From AP-15 sp963833745 (lineage in GTDB: Bacteria; Pseudomonadota; Alphaproteobacteria; ATCC43930; CGMCC-115725): DNA of 64,000 nucleotides. Under the pieces are notes generated by a model, which worked only from the letters and a program-made list of their open reading frames with translations, did not search any database and was not told the DNA's origin. Where the stretch lies: the NCBI GenBank assembly GCA_963833745.1, contig CAWHZD010000003.1, positions 124,001 to 188,000 on the forward strand, read 5' to 3'. Positions 27,827 through 38,117 of this stretch are shown here, in pieces (the stretch's first letter is position 1; each line of letters begins with the position of its first letter). The position numbers and the translations under genes are program-made.

Positions 27827-29364
27827 GCCGTCCCCGCGCAGGGACCCGACAGCAGCGTGTCGTAGTCGGCGAGATATGGCAGAGGCCGGTCGTAGCGGGC
27901 CAATGCACCGACATCGATCGGCTCGGGTTTGGCCTTGTGCAGCCCTGCTTCGGTCAGCAGATACCGCACCGCCGCCACGTCGCAGGCACCGAGCGACACC
28001 GTGGAGGCGACCGCCGTGCGCAGCCGGTCGTGGCCAAACTCTTGGCCTAGCGCCAGCACAGCCACCATGGCGCGGGTGCCGTTCTGCTTGCCGTGCCGCC
28101 CTTGCAGCCGGGTCCAGAGCTCGTCGTAACAAGCAGGCCAGAGACCCGTCGCGCGCCATTGCGCCAACGGTTTCGAGCCTGCGAACGCGCCCGGCTTGTG
28201 GCTCAGCACGTCGAGGTAATGCTCGAGGTCGAGGACATGCTGGCGGCGGCTGTGACAACGTTCATGACGGGCAATCAGGCGCCCAGCGTGCCAGATCTCG
28301 ACATGCAGCGGATGGACGCGTGCCTCCACCCGGGTGCCCGCACGGATCGGCACCGAGTAGAAGTTGGTTTTCACCGTGACGCAGCCTTGCTTGTCCACCA
28401 GCGGGAACACGATCTCGGCCAGGTCGAGACCCTCGGCCGCGCAGGCCAGCAGGTGGCCACGCTCGACCGCCATCGCAGCGCCGATCGTCTCGCCGCGTCC
28501 AGCCAGGATCCGCGCTTCGTCCGCGCGGCAGGCCGTCACCAGCAGCGCGTTGAAGGCGTCGAGGTCAGCAACACACGGAACGGGCACCAGATGGTTGCGC
28601 CGGAAATAACCGCCTTCGCCCTCAACACCGCCCTTCTCATGCCCTTCACCAGGCGTGCAGAATTCCGCGGCAAACCGCCAGTGCGAGCGGAATGCCATGA
28701 ACCGCACCGTTTCTTCTCGGCGGTGACCGCGCAGGATCTTGCGCACGGCGCTGGCCAAGTTGTCGTAGCGCAGCAGGAGGAAGACGCCGCCGAAGTAGGC
28801 GAAGGCGTGCTCGTGCGCTTCGAGGAAGGCCTGCTGCGTCGCGTGCAGGTAGGCCCGGTGGAAGGCCGCCCCGCTGGCCATCGAGCGCATGGCGAACACC
28901 TGGACCTTGGTCCGCTCGTCGCCGAGATCGACCCAGGCTTCATACCAGTCGACCTGTGCTTCTTGAGCCCAACTGTAACTTTGCGGCACAAACGTCTCCC
29001 GCCGCAGAAGCCCCAGCTGGTGTTTACGTTCACGGACGTGGTTGCGCACCGTCAACTCCGCGACCGTGGCGTCCGGGAACTCGGTCAGGATCCGGCGATA
29101 GAGCCGCCGCGCAGTGTGACGCTGCTTGCGCGGCGCGTGGCGATCCTCGTCCAGCACCTTGTCGATGAAGGCCGCCACCGCACTAAGCTTCGGCTTGGTC
29201 CTCGGCGGGTAGTGGTGCTTCGGCGGCAGCGCGCTGCCGATCGCCTGGCGCACAACACGCCGATGCACTCCGAACTTCGCGGCAACACCCGCGATCGTGC
29301 CGATCCCAAACTCATGCTCGCGACGAAGCTGCTCGAACAAATCCACTTTGGCTCTCCAGTCCAC
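27823..29364 (-). CDS. istA: IS21 transposase IstA (element B)
   Basis: 513 residues with the N-terminal helix-turn-helix (GIGTIAGVAAKFGVHRRVVR), DDE-core motifs AQVDWYEAWVDLGDERTKVQ, LRYDNLASAVRKILRG and EGHEKGGVEGEGGYFRRN, and a C-terminal VKTNFYSVPIRAGTRVEA barrel. Only moderately similar to the IstA at 20443. Confidence 0.93.
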   Translation of the reverse strand: MDWRAKVDLFEQLRREHEFGIGTIAGVAAKFGVHRRVVRQAIGSALPPKHHYPPRTKPKLSAVAAFIDKVLDEDRHAPRKQRHTARRLYRRILTEFPDATVAELTVRNHVRERKHQLGLLRRETFVPQSYSWAQEAQVDWYEAWVDLGDERTKVQVFAMRSMASGAAFHRAYLHATQQAFLEAHEHAFAYFGGVFLLLRYDNLASAVRKILRGHRREETVRFMAFRSHWRFAAEFCTPGEGHEKGGVEGEGGYFRRNHLVPVPCVADLDAFNALLVTACRADEARILAGRGETIGAAMAVERGHLLACAAEGLDLAEIVFPLVDKQGCVTVKTNFYSVPIRAGTRVEARVHPLHVEIWHAGRLIARHERCHSRRQHVLDLEHYLDVLSHKPGAFAGSKPLAQWRATGLWPACYDELWTRLQGRHGKQNGTRAMVAVLALGQEFGHDRLRTAVASTVSLGACDVAAVRYLLTEAGLHKAKPEPIDVGALARYDRPLPYLADYDTLLSGPCAGTA

Positions 29365-29458
29365 TCCAGGTCCCCCGATCCAATCGGGGCGACCCTAGGT
29401 TGAGGGGCGGGGGGTGGGCCAAAATTCGCCAGCATTGCTGGGCCAAAATTCGATAGCA

Positions 29459-29563
29459 GAGCCAGCCCAACTCGTTCAGGCGGATAAGGACGTCGATGAG
29501 TCCCTGACGGGTCTAAAAAAAGCTCTCATGGATCGAACTCGAACAGGTGAGGCAGGATCTTAG
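29459..29563 (+). pseudogene. Small gene upstream of the SMC-like ATPase, 3' part
   Basis: Reads EPAQLVQADKDVDESLTGLK to RTGEAGS and stops at TAG 29561-29563, whose last G is the first base of the next gene's GTG start. This coupling shows that the small protein and the ATPase were one operon. Confidence 0.55.
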
Positions 29564-32078
29564 TGGCGCTAAGAATTAAATCGATACGGGTTAAGGGATT
29601 CCGCGCATTCGGTGCGGCCGAGCAAACGCTTAGTTTGCCAGGCGAGCTGGCGGCGGTATGGGGACCGAACAGCAAAGGAAAAACCAGCCTCGGCGAAGCT
29701 TTCGAATTTCTGCTAACCGGATGCATCACCCGTCGCGCTCTTGTCGCGAGCACCCAGGATGAGTTTGCTGATGCCCTGCGCAACGCGCATCTTGCGGCCG
29801 GCGAGATCGTCTACGTTGCCGCGCAAGTGACAGCGGCAGATGGAACCGATCATGAGATCAGGCGCGTACTAACCGCCGATTACAGCAAAAAACAGGATTG
29901 CGTTTCCCGTCTGGAGATCGACGGGGTGGAGGCAGGGGAAGCCGACCTGCCCAGGCTGGGGATTGTGCTTTCACAGCCGCCGCTGCGCGCGCCGGTCCTC
30001 GCCCAGCATACCCTCAGCCACATTTTTTCAGTGCGGCCCCAAGATCGAGCGACCTATTTCAAAGCGCTGTTCGAAATCACGGATCTCGATGACTTGCGCA
30101 ACCGAATTGCCTCCCTTGCGGACGAATTGATGCCGCCGGCTAATCCGGTTTTATCCAAATTCGACAGCTGCGCCGCGCTCGCGCCCCTCGCGCCTTTGCT
30201 TTCAATAATGCGGGCAATTCCCGCCACGCCGGCGCTCGCCGGCAAGCTCGACCAATGTGCCCGTGCGCTTTTGGACAGTGCGGGCGCAGAAGTCCCTGCT
30301 ACACCCGCCGAACGGCTTGCCGCAGTCGGAGAATGCCTCACCGCGCTGCGAAGCAAGACGTTTCACGTTCTGGGGTTTGATCGGAAGCAGCTCGCCGGCT
30401 GGAACGCACCGGCTGACGGGATGTGGACTCAGCTCAAAATATATCTCGACGAACGGGAGAAGGTTGACGAGGAAACCCGTCGAACTCGTGGCACTGTTCA
30501 AGGAAGCTCTGAAATCTTCCGGCCCTGACCGGAACGACGGAACCGGCCGCATGCCCTTTATGCGGCACGAACTCGGCCCTTACGCCGGAGCGGGTGCAAA
30601 TCATCCGGCAGCACGTCGCCGATACCAGCGACTTCAACACCTCCGAAACGGCGGCCAAGGCAGCCCTGGGGCAGTTGTCAGCATCCGCTTCCACCCTGGT
30701 CGATGCCACGACGCTCGCACTACCCGGCTTTCTGCGGGTGCGCTCCGCGAAACGGCGAGAGAAGAGCTTTACAGTGGCGCGTCTCCGTCAGCTTCTCGGT
30801 GATCGCGCCGCTCCTGTGGTTGATCCCTGGTTGGCCCGAATAAGACCCCTCGTGCGGGCCGAGACCGCTGTGCGGCAGGCTGCGGAAGCCGCGCTCGATC
30901 TGATCGCGAAACAAACCAAGGCCCTGACGACGCTTGACCCGGAAGGAATGCGCTCGGCCTTCTCGGATCTGACGGCTCTCCGCAATGCTTTCGCTGATGC
31001 GCTCACCGCTTATGACGGCGTGTCGCTGGCCCTAAAGATTGTGCTGAATGAAGTTCTTGACGCCCAATCGGATACCGCCGGATGGCAGGACTTTCTCGAT
31101 ATTGCCGCCGATCCGGACGCGCTCCGGACCCTTCTCATCGAGCGCAAGGCCCGCGCCACAGTAGCCAAGGAACTCGATACGGCGCTGAAGCAGATCGACG
31201 CAGCAAAAGAGAAGGTCCTTGAAGACAAATTCGCTGATTACAGCGGTGATATTCAAACATGGTGGGAGCGCCTGCGCCCTGAGGAGCTGACGTTCTTTTC
31301 CGCCGTTCAGCCGCGTAAAGGCGCAAAGCGCACGATTGATTTCAAGGCCGGCCTCTCATCGAACCCCGACCGCTCCGCGCCGAAATTTCGCGACGTAATC
31401 GCGATTTTCAGCCAGTCGCAGCTTCATTGTCTCGGACTGGCGCTGTTTCTTGCGCGGGCCGAGCATGAGGGTGCGGGCTTCATTGTTCTTGATGACCCGG
31501 TGCTGTCGAGCGACGAGGATTACCGGATTCATTTCAACTCGACTGTGCTGACTGCGCTGCTTGCCCTTCCTATGCAGGTCATTGTGCTCACGCAGGACCA
31601 TGACACCTGGGAGGAACTGGAAACCCGTTACCGCCATATTGGAATTTCGACGGCGCAGCTTTACATCGATGCGCCGTCCGATGGCACAATTATCGAGAAT
31701 ACGAGCGATGCCTTGTTAGCCAAGCTCAACCGGGCAAGGTCCCTCGCACGTGGCGGTCACCCTGATCTCCGCAAGGAGTGCGGCATTCAGTTGCGCGACG
31801 CCGGCGAACGCTTTTGCAAAGAGATGCTGGTCACCGCTCGCCGCCAGAAGGGCGAGACAGTGGCTTCGCTGACCGATTATGACGGCAGAACCTTGGAGTG
31901 GCTATCCCCCCATGTGGAGCCGCTTCTTGACCGTGATCCGTCGCATCCTGGCAAGTTCAGTGTCTTCAAAAAGACTGTAAACGATGCCTGTCACGACAAT
32001 TCCCCACCGGGAACTGCCGCAATGACCCAGGCGCACGGCGAAATTCATTACCTAGTTAAGCAATATTTGGGCCGCTGA
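29563..32078 (+). pseudogene. SMC/Rad50-like ATPase with CPLC motif, frameshifted
   Basis: Starts GTG 29563. Walker A is WGPNSKGKTSLGEAFEFLL (residues about 33-51); the middle contains a CPLCGT zinc-hook-like motif near 30553; the C-terminal ATPase half has a signature-like FSQSQLHCLGLALFLARAE and Walker B GFIVLDDPVLSSDEDYR, followed by a helical tail ending HGEIHYLVKQYLGR. The frame shifts by a net -1 (perhaps two events) between about 30470 and 30515, so the whole protein of about 835 residues is not made as read. Such ATPases handle DNA ends and occur in defence systems (Lamassu, Septu and others); assignment to any of these is not possible here. Confidence 0.75.
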
Positions 32079-32379
32079 TCACCAAAGCACTCCTGCGGCT
32101 GTTGAGTGACCGTTTTTTCGCGACCCGCCCCTCAGCCCGAGGACGCCGGCGCGCAGTCATCGGGTGAAGGCCTTAGAGCGGATCATCTCCCCCACAGAGG
32201 CCCTCAAAATAAGTATGACCATAATAAAGTGGGTGGATAGTGGACAGTCGAATCGCCACAAACTCGCCAAAGAGCGAAGAATATAGATGAATAAAGACCG
32301 CTGACTACAGAGTATTGTTGTTCTGTGTTGAATTTAGCTTCATGCAGTTATTTGTTTTCTTAATTTTTTGATTTATAAA
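32079..32379. other. Gene-free stretch between the ATPase gene and a tRNA fragment
   Basis: AT-richer than its surroundings, with no ORF of note. No clear promoter or repeat was recognised. It probably forms the end of the element that carries the DNA-processing cluster. Confidence 0.4.
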
Positions 32380-32424
32380 TGGCGCGAGCGACGGGACTTG
32401 AACCCGCGACCTCTTCCGTGACAG
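32380..32424 (-). other. tRNA-Asp-like 3' half (attachment-site remnant)
   Basis: The minus strand reads CTGTCAC (the anticodon loop of tRNA-Asp, GTC), then GGTCGCGGGTTCAAGTCCCG (T arm), then an acceptor 3' strand ending CGCGCCA. The matching 5' acceptor strand GCGAGCG and a proper anticodon stem are missing upstream, so this is a partial tRNA such as integrases leave when they recombine into tRNA 3' ends. Confidence 0.6.
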
Positions 32425-32472
32425 ATAAGCTTAACTCCGCGCTCTAATTAAATAACCTGCTTGGCTATCACG

Positions 32473-34010
32473 TCAGCGGCTTATCTCGACGCCGTGAAGC
32501 GCCAACCTGTGATCAACGAAATAGCGGTCGAGCGCGTGCGGCTCGCCGGACGCGTCGGCGAGCGCCACATAGGTGTCCGGTCGGAGCAAATAGATGGCGT
32601 CGCGTGCCAGGCCGGCCGCCTCGTGCTCCGATCGCCAGTCAAAGACGTGCAGTGGGACATTGTGACTGGCGCACCAAGTCGCCAGTTCGGCGCGGCAAGG
32701 CCATAGACATGGGCCTGCCAGGTCAACGCCGCGAGAGGTTCGAAATTGTCCGTGCCATCGATCGGCACCCACGGCAACCGGTCGCCACCCTGGACATGAC
32801 CGGCAGAGCCAGCACTCAGCGGTCCACCGCGGTAATTTAGTGTGATCTGCGAGACCGTCCGAAAGATGTACTCGCGAACCGCCTCGAACGCGATGGCCTT
32901 AGGGAACAGCACTGGCGCGACGCGGGTACGAAGGATATCCGCGATCCGGCCCTCGGCGGTGGCGAAGCTGAACACGCGATCGGTGGTCGCCACCAGCCGC
33001 CGGGCAAAACCGATCCGTTCCTCTTCGTAGCTGTCGAGCAAATTGTCGGGAGCATGGCGGGCCAGAACCGCCGCCAGCTTCCAGGCAAGATTGATGGCGT
33101 CACCAATTCCGGTGTTCATGCCTTGACCGCCGGCGGGACTGTGGATGTGCGCCGCATCGCCGAGCAGGAAGGCGCGGCCCTTGCGGAAATTCCGGGTCAC
33201 CCGGTGATGAACATGGTAAGTCGAAAACCAGTTCACTTTATGGACGTTGACCTTGAGCTTCGTGATTGCCCTGTCGCTGACGTCTTCGAACTTCAGCGTA
33301 TCAGCATGATCGGCGCGCTCGTCTCGCACGGTGCCGATCAGGCGCGCTCGACCCTTCCCGGCCAGCGGAAAGACCGCCAGGAAATCAGCCTCGTCAAGGT
33401 CGACATGCAGTTCGCCGTTGAGCGCAGCGCCGTCAGCTTCAACATCGGCGACATAGAAGAGTTGCCGATAGGTGCCCCCTGGAAATCCCGTACCGATCGT
33501 CTCGCGCACGATGGAACGCGCCCCGTCGCAGCCGGCGATGTAGCTCGCTTCGCAGGATTTCTGGCCTTCTGGCCCATGAACGCGGGCTAATACGCATTCC
33601 CCCTCATCAGTGAAGCTGATCAATTCGGTTTGGCGCTCGATCGAGACGCCGAGCGCCTCCAGCCGCTTGATCAGAAGCCGCTCATGCTGGTCCTGCGGGA
33701 AGATCTGCAGGAACGGATAGGGGGTCAGGTCCGAACCGATGTTCTCAAACGGCAAGCGCGCCGCCGGTTCGCCCCTGACCCACAAATTGACTGCGGGAAC
33801 CTTGTGACCATATTCGACCACGGCGTCGGCAAGGTCGAGCTGACGGTAGAATTCAAGCGTCCGTGCTTGAACTGCTAAGGCCCGCGAGGTGGTGCCGGGC
33901 CCCGTCGTCTTGTCGACGATGCGGGCCCTAACCCCGAGCTTGGTGAGCCAGAGCGCGAGGACGAGGCCCGTTGGACCCGCGCCGATGATCAGAACGTCGC
34001 AGTGCGCCAT
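32473..34010 (-). pseudogene. FAD-dependent aromatic monooxygenase (PheA/TfdB type), frameshifted
   Basis: From ATG 34010 (GGAGGA upstream) the protein has the FAD-binding GxGxxG in LIIGAGPTGLVLALWL, the DG motif AGCDGARSIVRETIG and the second FAD motif LLGDAAHIHSPAGGQGMNTG, the pattern of flavin hydroxylases that act on phenolic or polyketide substrates. Near 32695 the frame shifts; the C-terminal thioredoxin-like part (HVFDWRSEHEAAGLARDAIY) continues in another frame to 32473. Before the break about 440 residues are intact, including both FAD motifs, so partial activity cannot be excluded. It is bounded by two tRNA fragments. Confidence 0.8.
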
Positions 34011-34178
34011 TTCGTCCTCCGTCCCTCAGTTGCACCCGCGCCAGCAAACCGTCAAGCTCGCGCGCGATCGGCTAACGCTGATCCAAGCGCAAGGGGTTTC
34101 GAGCCACCATGTGGCAAAGATGTGGCAGCTTGCTTCTAACTATTTGATAATAAATGTTCTAAAATAGTTTCCTAAACT

Positions 34179-34213
34179 GTTGGCCGGAGGTTCAAATCCT
34201 CTCGGGGACGCCA
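34179..34213 (+). other. tRNA 3'-end fragment (attachment-site remnant)
   Basis: GGAGGTTCAAATCCTCT forms a T stem-loop and is followed by CGGGGAC-G-CCA, an acceptor 3' strand with CCA. The partner GTCCCCG is not found within the preceding 90 bases, so the 5' part is absent. Confidence 0.55.
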
Positions 34214-34698
34214 TTTACTTTCAATAGGTTAGCGGGTTATTAGTTTCCAGAATTACAATTTTACTCAAAATTTGCCACAACAACGCTGTCCCCTGTAACC
34301 CGCAGAAATCCGCCATTGCCCGAACTGGCCCGTTTTGGTCTGTGGCGCGTTTGTGGCAAATTCCAGCCGCCATCCAAGAATGCGGTCCGACCGTCGATCA
34401 GCTTTCCACGATGGGGTGAATGCGGTATAGCGTCGCATGCCGTCGCCGTAGCCCTTCCAAAATCTTACGCTGCGACCGCCATGCAGCGGCACTGCGCAGT
34501 CGCGCCGTAGGCACGACTATTACAACCCATCGCTCGTGCTGTCGGCGAAGATCGCGACGATCGACACGCGCGATGCGGAGCAGCTCGGGATCCTGCCGCC
34601 GCGCGATCGGCGGCCGGTGTGCGCCTATCTACGACAGCGGCTCGCCGGGCTCGTTTGGCGTGGCAGCTCTGCCACGCTGGTTTGCCGGCTCGCCTTCG
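34214..34698. other. Stretch without a clear gene, likely element flank
   Basis: Plus-strand reading around 34510-34670 is open (NPSLVLSAKIATIDTRDAEQ) but has no start or family I recognise; it may be the tail of a displaced gene. Confidence 0.3.
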
Positions 34699-36279
34699 TC
34701 AATTCGTCAGGAAAGCTTTGGCCTCGGACAGCTCGGGCCGCTCCGACCCAGCCGACGCGCTCAGCGCCACCAGCTTTTGATAGGCGTCGTGCGCCGCTGC
34801 GGCGTCGCCCGATTGCTTGGCGGCGCGGGCCTTGCCGAGGAGGCTGCGGAAGCGGTTGGGGTCGGTGCGCAGGACCTGTGCGTATTCCTTTAATGCCGCG
34901 TCGGGCGGGGGTGGCCGGATGCTTGTCCATCGTCGCGTCGAGATCAGCCGCCGCGCGCACCAGTTCGACCGCCTTCTTGTCGTCGCCCTGGACATGCGAG
35001 AGGATACCCGCCGCGCCCAGGCGCTGGACCTTGACCTGATTGGCCCAGTACGTGTCCTTCGCCTCGAGCAGCTTGTCCTCGAGCGATTGCAATTTGGCGA
35101 TGTCGGCCTGGGCGGCGGAAATGTCGCCGGTCTGCGCGCTGCCGAGCGCACGGGCAAACGAGATCATCCCTCGGCCCAAGGGAACCGATCGAGCGGGAAC
35201 CCGATCGCCGGCGCCGACAGGGCGGCGGCGGCCTGCCAGTCGCGGCGTTCGAGCGCGAAGCGCACTGGGATCGCTGCGACGGCATAAGCCGTCGGCAGGT
35301 TGACGCCGCCGTTTTTGCGAAAGCCGGTCAGCTCGTCGACAACTTCTTTCGCACCGCGATCCTGAGCGGTCTGCAAATAGGCGTATTCGAGATAGTCCAT
35401 CGTGTGGACGGTTTCGCTGTCAAATCCTTCCGGCCCGAGGCTCTTGTGGACGTAGGCGAGCGCCGCGGCGTGAGCGGCGCGGTTTGAACCGATCGATTGC
35501 TGCCCCATGCCGAGCCGCGTGAAGATGTGCGAGGGCATGTGCAGCGCATGCGGCACATTGGGTGCGATCTTCGCGTAGCAGATCGCCGCGGCCAGGCCGG
35601 ATTGCGCAAATTGCGCCGAATCGTCGCTGTGGATCAGGTAGTGGACGACACCCGGATGATTCGGCTGCTCGGCCCAGACCTTGTTGAGAATCTTCGCCGC
35701 CTTGCTTTTGTTGGCGTAGGTCTTGTCGATGGGCAGCGCGGAGGCGTTCAGGGCCAGTCCGTAGAACACCGCCGCCTCGCGATCGTCCGGATACCGCAGA
35801 TACACTTGTTCCATCGCCTTCTCGTAGGCGACGGCCCGGGTCTGATGATCGAGCTTGTCGCTGTCGCGATAGAAGGTGCCGATCGCGGCGATATAGTCCT
35901 TCTCGCGCTCGGTCTTCGGTCCCGCGGCGATCGCCTTAGCGACCGCTTCCGACCCCGCCTTCAATTCCGCCGGGCTGGGGGGAAACCACAGCGGATACCA
36001 ATGGCTCATCGCGATGCCCCAATAGCCCATCGCGCAGCCGGGCTCCGCTGCGGTGACCGCAGTGAACCCCTTGAGCGCTTCGGGATACCAGAACGAGTGC
36101 AGGGTCCACACGGCGTGCTTGAACATCTGTTGCACGGCCGGACCGCAGGAGGTCGCGAAATCGACCTCATCCGGCGCTGTCGACGCCTCGGGCCCGGCCG
36201 CCGCGCGCGCCCCGGGCTGGACCGGCAACGCCAAGAGCACGGCGGCGGCGAGTATCACGCGAATTCGCTGGCGTGTCAT
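34699..36279 (-). pseudogene. Secreted TPR-repeat protein, two frameshifts
   Basis: ATG 36279 (GGGAGG eight bases upstream) gives a signal peptide (VILAAAVLLALPVQPGARA) and a helical-repeat protein with MGYWGIAMSHWYPLW, VVHYLIHSDDS and ALHMPSHIFTRLGM, the pattern of TPR-like proteins of about 530 residues. The frame breaks near 35166 (FPWAEG to MISFARALG) and again near 34905 (DKHPAT to DAALKEYAQVL) before ending ELSEAKAFLTN. Each break is a single base in a G or C run. Function unknown; such proteins usually mediate protein contacts in the periplasm. Confidence 0.7.
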
Positions 36280-36391
36280 GGCGACATCCTCCCTGGAGCG
36301 GCTCGCTGAACCCGCCAGTCTTACCTGGAAATTACCTCTCAGAGCGATGTTTGTCCAATTGAGCAAACGAGGCGGGGCGAACGGTTAAATT

Positions 36392-37945
36392 TCAGAATTG
36401 CGCTTCGGCGCTTGCCTGCGCCAGCGACCACTGAACCCGTTCAGCCAAGAAGTTGGCGAACGGCCGAATGTCCATCTCGACGCTGGCGCTTTCCAGAGCC
36501 TGAAGATAGGCGGCGCGGTCATCGACACGAATGACAGTCCAGGGATAGCCGCCCGACGCCAGCATGGCGTTCATCAGAAAGCGAGCCATTCGGCCGTTGC
36601 CGTCCGGATAGGGATGGATGTAGCCGAACAGCCAATGACCGAGCACGGCGCGCACGGCTGGCTCCGGCTCGTTCTCAAGCAGCTCGAAGAGGGCGGGCAT
36701 GGCATCGCGCACGGCTTCCCACCGGGGCGGCACATGTCTCGACGTTCTCAAATAGACCGGATGAGTTCGGTACCCGGCAAGGGCCGAGGGCGCAATGAGA
36801 CCAGCCGCCACGCACGGCTGAAACATCTCCCGGTACCAGTCCCGATGAGCGGTTCTAAGCAAGGCGGCCGGGTTTGCGCCGGCGATAATTTCGGCCACGG
36901 CCTGCTTGACGGCCCGAAACGCCTGCCAGTAGCCGCGCGCCGCCAGGGCATCCCTGCTCTTCCAGTCGGAATCATGAGCGTTTGGGTCCCATTCGCCCGA
37001 CCGGACCCTCTCGATGAGTTCCGGCGTGACGTGATATCCCTCGATGGAGAGCGAGTGGTATGCGTCGCTCTGATAAATGCCATCTATGAAGTGCAGGTAG
37101 GCGCTCCGGTCTTTCGGAAGGCCCCGCGCCTTTGGAAACGCCTCGATGACCCCTGCCCGTGACGCGGCCCACATTGCATTCAACCGCCTGACGATAGGCG
37201 CAACGGGGGCGTCGATGGAGCCGAAGGTCTGCCGAGGCGTGAAAGGATCAGCCTCCCGGACATCGTAGCCGGCCGCCTTCATCGTCGAGAGGATTTCATC
37301 GGTGAATTCGGGACGACCTAACCGGCGATACGCACCGGCGAGCCGTCCCGCAATGGCAGAATGGCCACCGTCGAGAAGACGCCCGAGCACTTCGGACGCA
37401 TCCCGGATGCTTGCGAGGGCCACCTGGGCTTCCACAGGATGACGGGCCAGGAAGGCTTCCGGAACCTTGGTCAGCGCGGCGGCAGGAGAGAACAGGCGCA
37501 AGCCATCCCGGACGACGAGATCGGCGGGGGGCGGCATATCCTTCTGCTTGAGGTCGTAGAGCGAGGTTCCAAACAGCAGTTTGATGGAATTGTTGGTGCC
37601 CTTGGCAGTATAGATGATCACCTGGGCCGGTATGCTGGTGTTCTCGGCATGCAGCATGAGGGATTGCTCAGGCGATAGGTACCATTCATCGCTAAAGCGC
37701 TCGTTGCAATACCGGGCGCAGAACTCCCAGAAGCATGCATACCAGGGCGTGCTGTCACCAGACCTGGCGCTGGGGCTGGAGGAAATCAGCCATCCCTTCA
37801 TGACCTCCTGGATAAAGCCCTGCTGGAGAAGACGCTCGCGATGGAGCCGGGTCAGCTCTTTCGATTGAAAGACACGCCGGCCATCCTGCTGCAGCCTCTG
37901 GAGCTGGGTAAGGGAATCTGCGAGTTTCTGATTGGGTGTCGCCAT
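36392..37945 (-). CDS. Fic-domain protein with internal inhibitory motif
   Basis: The 517-residue protein has the Fic active-site motif HPYPDGNGRMARF (His444 to Arg452 and beyond), which usually transfers AMP from ATP to target proteins. An upstream S-x-x-x-E-G motif (SLSIEG, 298-303) matches the autoinhibitory helix that keeps many Fic enzymes silent. The N-terminal 150 residues contain a winged-helix-like region resembling those of AbiEi-type proteins. A TTG at 37978 is open, but ATG 37945 is preferred though its AAGGAG lies 13 bases away. It sits next to an integrase, so it is probably cargo; a role in toxin-antitoxin or phage defence is possible. Confidence 0.88.
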   Translation of the reverse strand: MATPNQKLADSLTQLQRLQQDGRRVFQSKELTRLHRERLLQQGFIQEVMKGWLISSSPSARSGDSTPWYACFWEFCARYCNERFSDEWYLSPEQSLMLHAENTSIPAQVIIYTAKGTNNSIKLLFGTSLYDLKQKDMPPPADLVVRDGLRLFSPAAALTKVPEAFLARHPVEAQVALASIRDASEVLGRLLDGGHSAIAGRLAGAYRRLGRPEFTDEILSTMKAAGYDVREADPFTPRQTFGSIDAPVAPIVRRLNAMWAASRAGVIEAFPKARGLPKDRSAYLHFIDGIYQSDAYHSLSIEGYHVTPELIERVRSGEWDPNAHDSDWKSRDALAARGYWQAFRAVKQAVAEIIAGANPAALLRTAHRDWYREMFQPCVAAGLIAPSALAGYRTHPVYLRTSRHVPPRWEAVRDAMPALFELLENEPEPAVRAVLGHWLFGYIHPYPDGNGRMARFLMNAMLASGGYPWTVIRVDDRAAYLQALESASVEMDIRPFANFLAERVQWSLAQASAEAQF

Positions 37946-38002
37946 GCTCGGGTCAGGGCTCCTTCCGGAGCTTTGCAAGTGTGTTGTGCCGTATGTTCAC
38001 AA

Positions 38003-38030
38003 GTATATAGTGACGCTACATCACAAGTCA
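38003..38030 (-). promoter_or_regulatory. Promoter of the fic gene
   Basis: On the minus strand TTGACT (38030-38025) and TATATA (38008-38003) are 16 bases apart. The sequence ATAATTGACTTG, which includes the -35 box, is repeated once about 45 bases upstream, giving a possible second promoter or a regulator site. Confidence 0.5.
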
Positions 38031-38117
38031 ATTATGTCGTGAAATTGCAAGTTTGACACGCTGTACAATTCCAAGTCAATTATGCATGATACGTCGTAAC
38101 ACATTGAAGCGTAATGC

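Larger units (their letters stand above)
26942..29458 (-). mobile_element. IS21-family element B
   Basis: Ends read TGACAATGAATATTGGCCCA on the left and, inverted, TGCTATCGAATTTTGGCCCA on the right, each followed by a further repeat of the GAATT-TGGCCCA type. The element carries its own istA and istB, unrelated in detail to element A. No target duplication is visible, and the interrupted gene is in register across it. Confidence 0.85.

Noticed and set aside
28093..29403. A 436-aa plus-strand ORF
   Set aside because: Antisense shadow of istA in element B.
32380..32470. A complete tRNA on the minus strand
   Set aside because: No 5' acceptor partner and no proper anticodon stem; only the 3' half is present.
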